NCBI RefSeq assembly: GCF_040183065.1
Contig: NC_091122.1
Location: 155,580,455 to 155,644,454 of the forward strand
Length of the DNA: 64,000 bases
DNA from: Periplaneta americana
Lineage: Eukaryota; Arthropoda; Insecta; Blattodea; Blattidae
Direction of reading: 5' to 3'
The notes beneath the pieces were generated by a model. The model was not told the DNA's origin. It searched no databases and saw only the letters and a program-made list of their open reading frames with translations. Of the stretch, positions 23,406-36,800 are shown one piece after another; the first letter of the stretch is position 1; each line of letters starts with the position of its first letter. The position numbers and the translations under genes are program-made.

Positions 23406-25271
23406 CTGTAACAAAAAGCCGTAAGGTAAATTTTATTACTCTTACATTCTCCGGGTTCCTTAAAAGCCACTAAGTAAGTAAAGGAGTTTACTTGTGCTGG
23501 TTCCTTGGACACGTCTTAAGCAGGAACCACTGTATTACATTTCTTACATCCAATCCCAAAGAAGAGATCGTAAAAATCTAAGCACAAGTCGAATTACTGT
23601 CTGCGAAATTTATCTGGGCAGCTAAAAGAGAGAGGGGTCGCTTCTATTTTTATTTTATTTTATTGGGTTATTTTACGACGCTGTATCAACATCTAGGTTA
23701 TTTAGCGTCTGAATGATATGAAGGTGATAATGCCGGTGAAATGAGTCCAGGGTCCAGCACCGAAAGTTATCCTGCATTTGCTCGGATTGGGTTGAGGGGA
23801 AAACCCCGGAAAAAACCTCAACCAGGTAACTTGCCCCAACCGGGATTCGAACCCGGGCCACCTGGTTTCGCAGCCAGACGCTCTGACCATTACTCCACAG
23901 GTGTGGACAGGGGTCGCTTCTGGAGGTAGCGGGCAGGAGAAGGAAGGATGGTCTACGAGGTGGGTAAAATACATTTAATTTCCTCTGAGTGTCATTTACA
24001 TTTCTTACTGTTGCTGTATTTGAATTTCTCCACCTTTTCTGTGGATAAATTTCCAATTTTTATATTTCCATTTCGTACTATTCCCAAGAAACTAGTTCGA
24101 TTAATTAAAATGTGTCTCAGTGAAACGTACAGCAGAGTCCGTATAGGTCAGTTTCTGTCAGATGCGTTTCCAATTCACTGTTGGCTAAAGCAAGGAGATG
24201 CACTATCACCTTTACTTTTTAACTTTGCTCTAGAGTATGCCATTCGGAAAGTCCAGGATAACAGAGAGGGTTTGGAATTGAACGGGTTACATCAGCTGCT
24301 TGTCTATGCGGATGACGTGAATATGTTAGGAGAAAATCCACAAACGATTAGGGAAAACACGGGAATTTTACTGGAAACAAGTAAAGAGATAGGTTTGGAA
24401 GTAAATCCCGAAAAGACAGAGTATATGATTATGTCTCGTGACGAGAATATTGTACGAAATGGAAATATAAAAATTGGAAATCTATCTTTTGAAGAGGTGG
24501 AGAAGTTCAAATATCTGGGAGCAACAGTAACAAATATAAATGATACTCGGGAGGAAATTAAACACAGAATAAATATGGGAAATGCCTGTTATTATTCGGT
24601 TGAGAAGCTTTTATCATACAGTCTGCTGTCGAAAAATCTGAAAGTTAGAATTTATAAAACAGTTATATTACCGGTTGTTCTTTATGGTTGTGAAACTTGG
24701 TCTCTCACTTTGAGAGAGGAACAGAGATTAAGGGTGTTTGAGAAGAAGGTGCTTAGGAAAATATTTGGGGCTAAGAGGGATGACGTTACAGGAGAATGGA
24801 GAAAGTTACACAACACAGAACTGCACGCATTGTATTCTTCACCTGACATAATTAGGAACATTAAATCCAGACGTTTGAGATGGGCAGGGCATGTAGCACG
24901 TATGGGCAAATCCAGAAATGCATATAGAGTGTTAGTTGGGAGGCCGGAGGGAAAAAGACCTTTAGGGAGGCCGAGACGTAGATGGAAAGATAATATTAAA
25001 ATGGATTTGAGGGAGGTGGGATATGATGATAGAGAATGGATTAATTTTGCTCAGGATAGGGACCAATGGCGGGCTTATGTGAGGGCGGCAATGAACCTCC
25101 GGGTTCCTTAAAAGCCAGTAAGTAATTAAGTAAGTACTATGTTCTAGTCACGAGACATAATCATATACTCTGTCTTTTCGGGATTTATTATCTCTTTACT
25201 TGCTTCAAGTGTTTTCCCTAATAATTTATAATTTATAATACATCTAGACGATACCAGCAGTGATGACTGTT

Positions 25272-25306
<35 letters not shown>

Positions 25307-26504
25307 GGGAAGAGGAGGAGGAGGAAGAAGAAGAAGAATATTGATAATGATTGTATGTGAAAGTGAACTTTTTGGAAACCCAACAACTACAGACCTGTGC
25401 TTCTACTTGAAAGACTTCATGTATCGCTTACCATCAGTAGCTCATGGCCAGATACGAATATTGTAATAATTGGAGTTGTGATCATAATGTATAGCACATG
25501 TATTTTGTGAAACCATGGGTACTTTCACCTACCATATCCAATGGAATGCACTGAAATTAAATACCGAATGATGTTTTTGTGACTGTACGTACAACTGCTG
25601 CAGCGACGTCAGGTAGCCAGCAGACAGCTACGGGGCAGCGAGAGAGCACTAGGGAACCCAGCCGCCTAGATAAGTTGCGCGGACAATAGCTGAAATGTGC
25701 AATGAAATCCCTGTTCAATTCACCTGTATTCCCATGTCTTCAGAAGACGCTTTTCTCTTCTTTGGAGGAAGAGTTCTGCCACTGGAAGATGATGAAAGAT
25801 TTGCTTCTTTTTGAGCTGATTTTTCTTGAAGCTTCCCAGTTTCCTGCACTGGTTGTTCTTCAAGCAATCTGTAGGTTTAAACAATGTCACATAATAATGC
25901 ACTACAAAATTGTAAGTTTCAATCATATGAGTTATTTTCAAAAGCCTCCAAACACAATCAACTTAGCTCTTTCTCCACATGGATTCTATTTTCTGCTGAA
26001 AGTTGACTCTATCAGTATGGTAGCAAATATGACAATCTCATAAAATGTATTTGTTAACATAAGAAATGTTATCCTTCTTGATAATAATTAAAATAAAATG
26101 TGGTGATAACATTTGAATCGCTTCATAAAGAAAGGGCATCAGTCCAGTTTAGCTAACAAGGAGAGGACACGCTCTGTATATCACTGAATTAAATAAGATT
26201 CTGTAAGATGAAAGTACAAGACGTACTGTTTAAAGTCATACCTGGTATGGGTGGCCAATGACCACTCGTTTTGGAAATATTGGCTATTGTTTGTGACGTA
26301 CTTCCGTTAGGTGCCTAATAGGAAAGCATTAGACTGTGTAACAGCGTAGCTCATATGGTTGGATGCTGAGTTGTTATCCAGGCAACCCCTGTTCGAATCC
26401 TAATGCCTTCTCATTTTTTTTAAACTTGATATTATTTTTTTTTTCATTTATTTATTTATTGTCGCTTTAACTTATAACAAAAGTCATATCGCGACTCAAA
26501 TTAA

Positions 26505-26549
<45 letters not shown>

Positions 26550-29500
26550 ACCAAAAGGACAATTTGGCTCAAGAGTGCAACGTCAAGTAGATGAACTCAC
26601 TTCTAAATTCAGAAATATATAACACGTTCTTCATCAGGAAAGCTGACATCTCAACTCCATAAGCAATACCTGGAGAAAGTAATAAAGACATGTGAAAGAG
26701 CAGCCATTTCTTCTAATTCTCGACTCGTGGGAAGGTAGATAAATCCTTTTTTTTAAGATGAAATATTTACAAATGAAGAAAGTGAAGTAACATGCAACCT
26801 TAAAGTGATTTCACCCAAATGTACTGGATTATGCCAGTCCTGTGATGTTTATTTTTTTAGACAGGTGAAGATTTTTATCAAATATTTGCAAAATAGCTCT
26901 TTCATTTTACAAACTGGACGACAAATTGCTTCAAGGGAGGATGCCCTCAAAATTCACTCCTTAATTCACTTTCAGTTGTCAGCTCCTATATTCAAAGCCA
27001 TGTTGAAATATGCGTGGTATGCATCAAAATTAATAAACGAGCGAGAAGTGTTTGTGACTGTGAAAAATGTCTGTTTCAACAGAAGTGCGGAAAAATGTGT
27101 GTGACTGTGGACAACCTTCTTTCATTTGCTGTGCATGGTGCAGGAAATAAGTATGTTTTGTGTGTTGTTATGACATTTATCATAATGAATCATGTACAAA
27201 ATGAAGTGGAATAGAAACAGAACAGACACCAATTACCTGCCTACATGAGCAATATTTCCTTGTTTACAATACAATGTTAGTGAATTAGTAATTTGTTTAA
27301 AACATGATGAAGCGTTCAATACATTGAGAAATATGAGATATGTAAATAGATTACTGTGATCACACTATTAATCATTATTAAAAGAAAAAAATATAGGACT
27401 AGTTAAGATTCGAACTCAGGTTGCCTGGATAACAACTCAGCACCCAACCATATGAGCTACGCTTTCATACAGTCTAATGCTTCCATATTAGGTACCTAAC
27501 GGAAGTACGTCACAAACAATAGCCAATATTTCCAAAACGAGGGGTCATTGGCCACCCATACCAGGTATGATTTTAAACAGTACTTCTTGTATTTTCATCT
27601 CACACAATCTTATTTCATTCGGTGATACACAGAGCATGTCCTCTCCTTGTAAGTTGTGGGAAATGAAGAAAAACTGTTCGAACTGATGCCCCTTCCTTTA
27701 CAAAACGCTCACATTCCGAACACAATATCACAATGAAAGAAATGTTGGACTGGTTTCTTTTCTTGATAAAATGATGTGCTGAACATTCAAGATGGGAAAT
27801 TCAATGTTAACTCAATTTCGAAAAAAATGTGACTGATGCCCTTTCTTTATGAAGTGATTCATTTTTAAAATATCACGACTCGAAAATGCTGCATCACTGG
27901 CGTGACTTAACACAATACAACAGCTGTTTTCGAGTTGGAAGAGGTGAATTCAGTGCTTCCTGCAATATCGTTTTATTACTACCAATCTCTTGTTCATCCA
28001 TTGTAGAAATTTACTATGGCATCTGTTCTTGGTGAAGAGTTGTTCACCAAGAAATTTTATGTGAACGTGTTGAAAAATTCCTGCCATATTTTTTTTTGAG
28101 ATTATGTAACAGGATAGAACAGTCATGTCAATTGATGCCCATACGAGCAGGTGCGCGCTTTAGAGCTCAGGAGAGCCTGAGCGCTTTACAGCGGAAAGGA
28201 AAGAGACAGCCGAATATGCCGCTTGGTCGAGCTATATTCAGAGATGGCCAGCACTGATTCAATAGATAAAGGGAAGAGAACTTATTAAAACTGTATCCAT
28301 GTTAATTTTTAGATTTGTCTGAGAAGTATAAGTGCATTATAAGAATGTAAGTTTTAATTTTAATGCTCATTTTTCACAAGTTTGATTTTTTTGTTCAAAA
28401 GAAATATTTTCTCAACTTTTTTTTATGGAAAAGTGAAATTTTCAGATATAGACCTATTTATTTAGTAGCCTTACAGAACGTTTTTGTAAATCTAATATAC
28501 AGTACCATAAATACGTATTACTGAAGATAGTGCATTGATAATATTGAAAATATTTGCATGGAAATGGTTTGTAAGGAAATGAATTAACAAAGCAACTACT
28601 GTTACATCATAAGCAAAAGATACGTGCCCATGTGTTGTAAAAATGTCAGCTCTATAACTTCAGCAGATTTCGAGAAAATAATTTTATATTCTGATGATAG
28701 AAAGTTGCTCACCAATATCACCTTAAAAGCATAACGCATTAAGAGTTTTGTTATGGAATATTAGTTACACTTAAAACATAATATAGCACCTAGGTAACTT
28801 TGCTTTGTACTGTAACATTGTTTTGATTAGTTTATTGATTACTTTTATAAGGTTAAAGGTACCATCAATATCAATTCCAACTTATCATGTCATACTCAGT
28901 CTCTTTTTTTGGAATATCACTTTCTTTATGAATGATGTGTTTCATCCATTTAGTACAGTATAATTGTATTACTATGGAATTTATGTGAATATTCCTTCTT
29001 AACTCTTTATTATGTTATTAACATTTAAAACACAATTGCAATATTAAGAAATTAGTATTAGTACTTTTGTTTTACAGACAATATACATAATATCAAACAG
29101 AAAGAAGCCATATAAAAATAACGACATAAAATTTCACTTCCGTTTGAACTTTGTGCACCACTGTTTTCTTAATCCAACAGGCTGCTTATTCATATACACA
29201 ACCATTCCTCTTCCCATACTTAGCGCTTGATGCCCGCGCACAATGTCAAGGTCAGAAAAATGCGTTTGCTTTGACATCACTAGGATAGAAGAAGACTAAA
29301 TAGGATCCTTTTGAGAGATGAATCGGGGTAGTGATTTAAACATAATTATTAATATCATTGTGGTCTTTCATGAATGGGTTTTGAGAAAAGTAGCATTTTT
29401 AATTGAATAGTGGAATGCGCATTCCAGGAAAACAGGAGACAGAGAGGTGATGATATCAAGGGATTTTGTAGAACAAATACCAACAAGTGTGTCCTATGCT

Positions 29501-29782
29501 GGTTTGTTGTGTAACATTGACGGTTTGGGTGTAATTTCATTGGAACAAAGTGTGTGATAAAAAGACATGATAACTGTGTGTTCAGTGACCGCAGAAGTCA
29601 AAAGCAAGACTAGAGTGGGAAGGAGGAAATGCACAGCCACAAATGTCCCTCTGTGATGCGTCAGCTTACTGAACCTTACATATAATGCAATTTTACGATT
29701 CAATCGCTACTGTTATATGAATATGTGTTGCAAAGGTGCCAATGTTTGTGGAAATAAAATTACTTGCAGTACATTCTGCTTC

Positions 29783-29837
<55 letters not shown>

Positions 29838-30067
29838 AATAATAATAATTTGTAATTGCTTATTTTACGACAATTATCAACTGCTATGGTTATCTAGCAT
29901 CTGAATGTAATGAAGGTAATACTGCCAGCAAAATGAGTCCAGGGTCCAGTGCCGAAAATTACCCAACATTTGCTCTTAATGGGTAGAGAAAAAAACCCGA
30001 AAGAAACCTCAACCAGATAACTTGTCCCAATCAGGATTTGAACCTGGGCCCACTAATTTCATGGTGA

Positions 30068-30105
<38 letters not shown>

Positions 30106-30775
30106 AATAATCTTCTTCTTCTTCTTCCTTTCAAGTATTAGGCCAAATGGCCTGTTACGATCTCACAGGTAAATTTTCAATCCAGCGCTTCTTTGGACGA
30201 CCAAGAGATCTCTTCCCGTTTGGATGATAGTGGAGCATGACTTTTGGGATTCTATCTCTATGGATGCGATGCACATGATTTATCCAGTTGTTCTGATAAT
30301 GTTTTACGTGATTAATTACAGGTTCTAGTTGTAATTCTTCCATTACATCTTCATTGCGTTTGTGATCCCATTTTGTATATCCCACTGTATATCTCATAAA
30401 TTTCATTTCATTAGCCGTTATTCTGCTTTCGTCTTTCTTCCTCAATGTCTTTGCCTCACTGCCGTAACAAAGTACAGTCTCGCCAAGGTCTTGTATAGGC
30501 GAATTCTAGTATGCCTTTGTACTAGGGAAGGTTTCATAATGTTATTATTCCCATTGTTTTGGTGTATTTAGAAATTTTCTGTGAAATGTCTACTTCATCG
30601 AAAAAAGATAATGTGTATCCGAGATATGTAAAATAATTTACTCTTTCTAATATTTTTCAATCTAAACATTTTGCTAGGCACAGGGTATTTTCCGCAGAAG
30701 GCCATAATTTTAGTTTTTTCTTTATTGATTTTAATATCATATTTAATTCCAATTTTGTTAAAATTAAAAATTGAA

Positions 30776-30836
<61 letters not shown>

Positions 30837-33800
30837 TTCAAATTCTAAGTTCGTGCATTTGCCTAATTCAACATAAAGTATAGGACACGAATAACTCACC
30901 TATTACAATCTAAAGTTTGGTCTGATGATGCACCAGGAAGACTTAAATTATCTTTTATAACAGGAGGTGTATCTTCGCCTGAGTTCTCAACTCTACTGCT
31001 TCCCACTAAGGCATACGTCATCAGATCGTCATCAGATGGGACTAGAGGGAATGAAGACATTTCATATTAGCTTATAATCATGTAAATTGAAATAGAAATA
31101 CAAATTAAATTCCTAAGGCTATTAAATCTATTAAAGGAAAGAAACTTTTGGAATTGCTACTTATCAAAAAGAGTTATTACGAAATTAAATCATACACTAA
31201 CCCCTCAATCTGTGTCGACGTATCCATACACGTCTCACTCTGATGCAGATCCATTGTGATCTGATGTACATGAGTATGTTCTATGCACAGTCTAGTTTAT
31301 TGTAGGGGATTTATGGTAAATACCGCCTGGGAGCAGGGCATGGAACATTTAAATTAATGGCTTGAGGGGAAATCACAGTCTAGTAAATACAGTCACGAAG
31401 CTCAATACGTAGTAAATATGCATCCATAGATAGTTGCTAATGACTAGGATCGCTAATATCACCTCATTACAGACAATGTGAAATAGCACCGGCACAGTCT
31501 ATTGTTCCTACCACCCTCACAACTCGAGCTTCGTGACTGTGTATTCTAGACTGTGGGATAATTATAACACAGCACTAATATCACAGTCTAGAATATAGAG
31601 ACACGAAGCTTAATTCGTAGTAAATATGTAGCTACATATAGTTGCTAACCACTAGGATCGCTGCTATCGCCTCATTACAGATAATGCAAAATAGTACCTG
31701 CACAGTCTATTGTTCCTAGCACCCCCATAAACACGAGCTTCGTCATTGTATAACTAGACTGTGCTAATACCAAGAAGGAATCACTCACTTTTATCGAAAT
31801 GGATTGGACTGTTTACATTGGACAATATCTAGAACAAATATTTGTATATTAATAGTGTTCAAGAATTTTAGTCCTGAACCTCCAAAACAAAGGATTTAAT
31901 TCCTAGGATTATGACGAACCATACGAGTTATTTTCAAAAGCCTCTAAACACAATCAACTTAGCTCTTTCTCCACATGGATTCTATTTTCTGCTGAAAGTT
32001 GAGTCTTTCAGTATGGTAGCAAATATGGGAGGTTTACGAAGAAGTGCACTGCTTGGCTGAGAATGGGTCAACGAGAAGAGCAAATATTATAGCCACCAAT
32101 CACCGGAATCAAAAAAGCCTCATTCTTGACCCCACTGTCCATTTTGAGAAGGATGATCAACAAGCCAATAACGTTAACGATGAAAAGAAGTCTATTTACA
32201 ACCCATGTATTCCTCACTTCAGCGAGAGATACAAAATGAATATTAATACAGGGAAGTGAAAGGACTTCTTTTTGGCACCAGGGGAACTTCATTTAAGTTA
32301 ACCAAAACCATTCTCCTTTCTCTTAAATTTTCTAATGAGGACATTAACAAAATTTGTCTAATGGTATTGAGAGATTCATTATCCATTTTACACAATCACT
32401 TGTATAATACTATGTAATTTTTTTAAATTATTTATTTATTTATTTATTTTTTTACTTCATTTCATTACTCTTCAATGTATTTTCATCTCATGTTTCTCCG
32501 AAATCAAATTGTACTTTATTTTTAAATTTATCATTGTTCCGTATTCTCTCCACAATCATATTGTATTTTTAATTTAACCTCTGCTTTGTATTCTGGATTC
32601 TAGTGGTCAGCCGTAGATGTCGGCCAGATGTCCCAAATTGTGGAATTTGTGTATGTATTTGCTAACATAAGAAATGTTATCCTTCCTGATAATAATTAAA
32701 ATAAAATGTGGTGATAACATTTTAAATACAATAGCTCTTTTCGAGTTGGAAGAGGTAAATCAGTGCTTCCTGCAATTTCGTTTTATTGCTATCAATCTCT
32801 TGTTTGTTACCCACTGTATAAATTTATTATATTTTCGAGTTGGAAAATGAAGAAGAGAGAAATACAGTAGAATTTCGATTATCTGAGGTCCTGTGTTATC
32901 TGAGCTCGATCCAAAAAAAAAAAAAGGGGGGGGGAGGAAGAAAAAGAAAGTGTGCCCAGTTGAAGGAAATAAATTTGTAATGGATAAGTTTAGACAAGAA
33001 TTATAAAAAAGGAGAAGAGAGAAATACAGTAGTGTCTTGATTAGCCGAGGTTTCGTGTTATCTGAGCCTGATAATAAAATAAAATAATAATAAAAAAAAA
33101 AACCTGTAAAAATGGTCGTGTTTCCATCAGCGTTAAAAGATACAACTGTTTCATGACTCAAGTCTCACCGCTCTTATCGAACTGGTATCAGACTGAATGC
33201 GCAATGCAATGATCCATTTGTTTTGCAGCTCGCGGCTGTATTTTTAAATGTCTGGAGTTATATTAACCTGATTTGTTCATTTTATTTATGTCCGGTTTCT
33301 GGAAAGATAGTTAACTCTACATACAGAGTTATCTACGATTTAACGTGCTGATATCTATACTAATAATAAATCTGAAGCCGAAATTTTTCTGGTAATTTTC
33401 GATTTTCCAAAAATAATTGGTCCTAACATATATAATTAACCGCCCTGAAACCGAAAATCGCTTTTTTGAAATTTTTGTTTGTATGTCTGTCTGTCTGTCT
33501 GTCTGTCTGTATGTTTGTTACCTTTTCACGCGATAATGGATAAATGGATTTCGATGAAAATTGGAATATAAATTATGTTCGTTGTAACTTATATTTTAGG
33601 CTATATGGCATTCAAAATAGATTATTTAAAAGGGGGGGTTATAAGGGGGCCTGAATTAAATAAATCGAAATATCTCGCTTATTATTGATTTTTGTGAAAA
33701 AAGTTACACAGTTTCTTTAAAAATAATTTGCGATAAGTTTTATTCCTTGAAAAATTTTGATGGGACTGATATTTAATGAGATAAATGAGTTTTAAAATTA

Positions 33801-36800
33801 AAATTACTGCCATCTAAGGCCGTATAATGAAATAAAAAACAAATGACTTCATCTATAAGGGGCCTTGGACAGCAACAATCGAAAGCTATGAAAGATAGCC
33901 TACAGAGAATGTTTCTGTGTTTGTATGAAGTAATATCGGAAGCTAAATTAACCGATTTGTATAATTAATTATTATTTCACCATTGGAAAGTGTAGTTTCT
34001 CTAGATAGCCATAATGCTATAATGTTATTACAGTAACTTCTGATATAATATAATATAATATAATATAATATAATATAATATAATATAATATAATATAATA
34101 TAATATAATATAATATAATATAATATAATATAATATAATATAATATAATATAATATAATATAATATAATATAATATAATATAATATAATATAATATAATA
34201 TAATATAATATAATATATTATGTAATGTAATATTATATAATATAATTTAAGTTATTTGAAGGGTTCAGAACCATAGTGGGCCAAACGCCATTTACTGAAT
34301 ACGTAGAAAACAAGGGTTAAAATTAAGTTATTACCATAATTCAATGGAAACTTATAACAAGTAAAATAAAGTATACACATTAAATCTAAATGATGTCAAT
34401 GTTCATTAAAATATGGTTGCATGTAATAAAAATTAGAAACATGTTAAAGAATTGTCATTGCACCAATGAGTGGTCTCTGGACCAAAATGATCGCATTTTA
34501 ATTATTTTGATGCAATTTTAATTAAGTAACATATTAAACGATTTATCCTCCTATCAAACACGAATGTTCCCTGGATCAAATGTCCTATTTTAATTATGTA
34601 ATTACTTTATATTTATTTCTAACAGGTGCAGCGCAGCGCACGGGTACGGCTAGTGTTTAAAATAAGTTTCCGAAACAACAGTTCTCGTCATCATTACAGT
34701 TATCTGTGCTTCAACTGAAAACTGTGCCTTCAGTTGTAGTTATCCGGCTGTTAGTACTGATTCAAACAAATACCAATATGCAGCACTACTGCATTACTGT
34801 TTTGTAAACATTAATAACTGATATTAAGTAATAATATAGACCATAATAAATTAATTTACTATATCTATATATATAATTTGAACTGGTAATGGAAATTACA
34901 GGAAAACGGCTGAACGGATTTTAATAAATGACCCCTCATTTTGAAGCTTGGAACCCAAAGTTTTTCAGAAAAATAGTAGTTTTCAGTAAAATGTCAATTT
35001 TTCAACATAACTTTCCTATTTTCTAAATCTATCTGTCGCCACTAACTAATTGCATTTCAGAATAAAACAAAACACACACTACAGTAAACAATATTACACG
35101 AAGGCCATAATCTGCAAGAATGCTGACATATTTAGAGCTCAAATTAAATTGGTTATTAAAAACTTCAAGGCTTACTAAAAACAATTTACAGGTTTGATTC
35201 TGTGGTGTGTAATTTTCTGAGTACAGCTGTGTATTGGATATTAAAATCTACAAAACTTGAGGTGATTTGATGACATTATTACCATTAGAAATGAAATATT
35301 ACTATAGTTAATGCCATGCTGTGACTATTTTTCAATAATTATACATATTAATGCTACGTATATTGATGATTTGAAAGTGAAACGTTTTGGGGTTATATAA
35401 GTAGATGTAGAGAATATCTTAAATTAGATCTTGATTTCTATAATTTACTGAGTGGTGGCTATATAGTATATGTTACAGAAAACTATAAAACTTACGTAAG
35501 ATAATAATATTGTTATTAAAAATAAAATATTTTTATAGTTATTAATCAAGTGGGGTTGGGTCTTTTTCATATATTTAATGGTGGTGTGGTGTAGATATTT
35601 ATACTCGTGATTCTCTTCAGTACTGGCTTGAGAGAGCGCAAAAATTAGAGTATTACTTACTGATAAAATAAGAGGCCTACAAGATTTTGTAATTTCCTGA
35701 TAATTTCAGCAAGATCTCTTAGCAGGATAAAATGATTTTACTCTCTACATTTCAAGGTAGTTTACGAAACATGCAGCAGCTATACTAAGATGCTATGTCT
35801 ATTGTTCGAAAGCACAGCAAACCTGAAATTTTTTTTAACTTTCACCTACAATCCGCAATGACCTGAAATAGCTACTGCTTTACTCCTACATGAAAAACCG
35901 ACTGACAGTCCTAACATTGTTACTTGCGTTTTCGCGTTCAAACTAAAAAACTGAAGGTGTATAGGTTCAAGAAAAAGTATTTGGTACAAAAAAACCATTC
36001 AAAGGGAATATGTTTCATTATTATGGAAGCAAATAACTTTCAGAATGTCTGGTATTCTTCATTAAAAATAAATCTGAAAAATGTTTATTTGAACGTCTAA
36101 TGAACTTAGTTTGCAGTATTTGCTGCACAAGCCACTAGTTAGCGATATAATTAAAAAAAATTAGCATTTTATTTACGTAACTTACAGTAAATGTTCTACT
36201 TTCTATGACATATTACGATAATAATGTGTGTTTGTAAAGACAATTTCGAATATCTCAAGCTTAATTTTAGTCATCAATTTCAGATTCTATGATGTCAGTC
36301 AAATAATATTTTATTCTTGGATGATCTACCAATGCCAATGGTATTTCAGACCCCGAAAAGTCCATTTGAACACATGAAAGCATTCATATGAACGAATGTA
36401 AAATATTTTTGCATGTGTATCTACATGACCACCAAAGCTGACTACAATTGCAGTTTTGTAGCAGAAGTTATAGCTACATCTAGCCCTCTCTTCACTAGTA
36501 TTATTTACCTCGATGATCACGCCAAATACCAACAATTATTGTTTTTTAATCATATTACGATTGAGATGGAAGTGTACACATAGATCTACACTATCATTTA
36601 TCACACGATTCTTTAATTAAAAACCCTTGCACCTACTTGTACAGAGCTCACTGTACCTATCGACCATATTACTACTTAAAACTTGTGCAAACAAAAGTAA
36701 CTATAAATAACAAAAAAATCGCCAACAAAATACTAGTGGTGACATCTATGGACGACAATAGATATTGAACTTGAAGTTACCTCAACAATTAGTTACAAGC

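Larger units (their letters stand above)
26115..27855. mobile_element. DNA transposon with long inverted repeats (~1.74 kb)
   Basis: The left arm (26,115-26,410) and right arm (27,405-27,855) are inverted copies. Shared blocks are 'cttcataaagaaagggcat', 'aaggagaggaca', 'catacctggtatgggtgg', 'gacgtacttccgttagg' and a tRNA-like stretch at their inner ends. The right arm has about 150 bp more, with a second version of the 'aagggcatcag' block, so the left arm has a deletion or the right arm a duplication. A decayed transposase lies between the arms. The target duplication is unclear (ATTT-like on both sides). Confidence 0.8.

Noticed and set aside
23948-24082. N-terminal 45 codons of the 387-codon LINE frame
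   Set aside because: This stretch is the reverse complement of another LINE piece, so the frame is open by chance.
30657-30899. Tyr-run or Asn-run protein
   Set aside because: Translation of a (TAA)n microsatellite.
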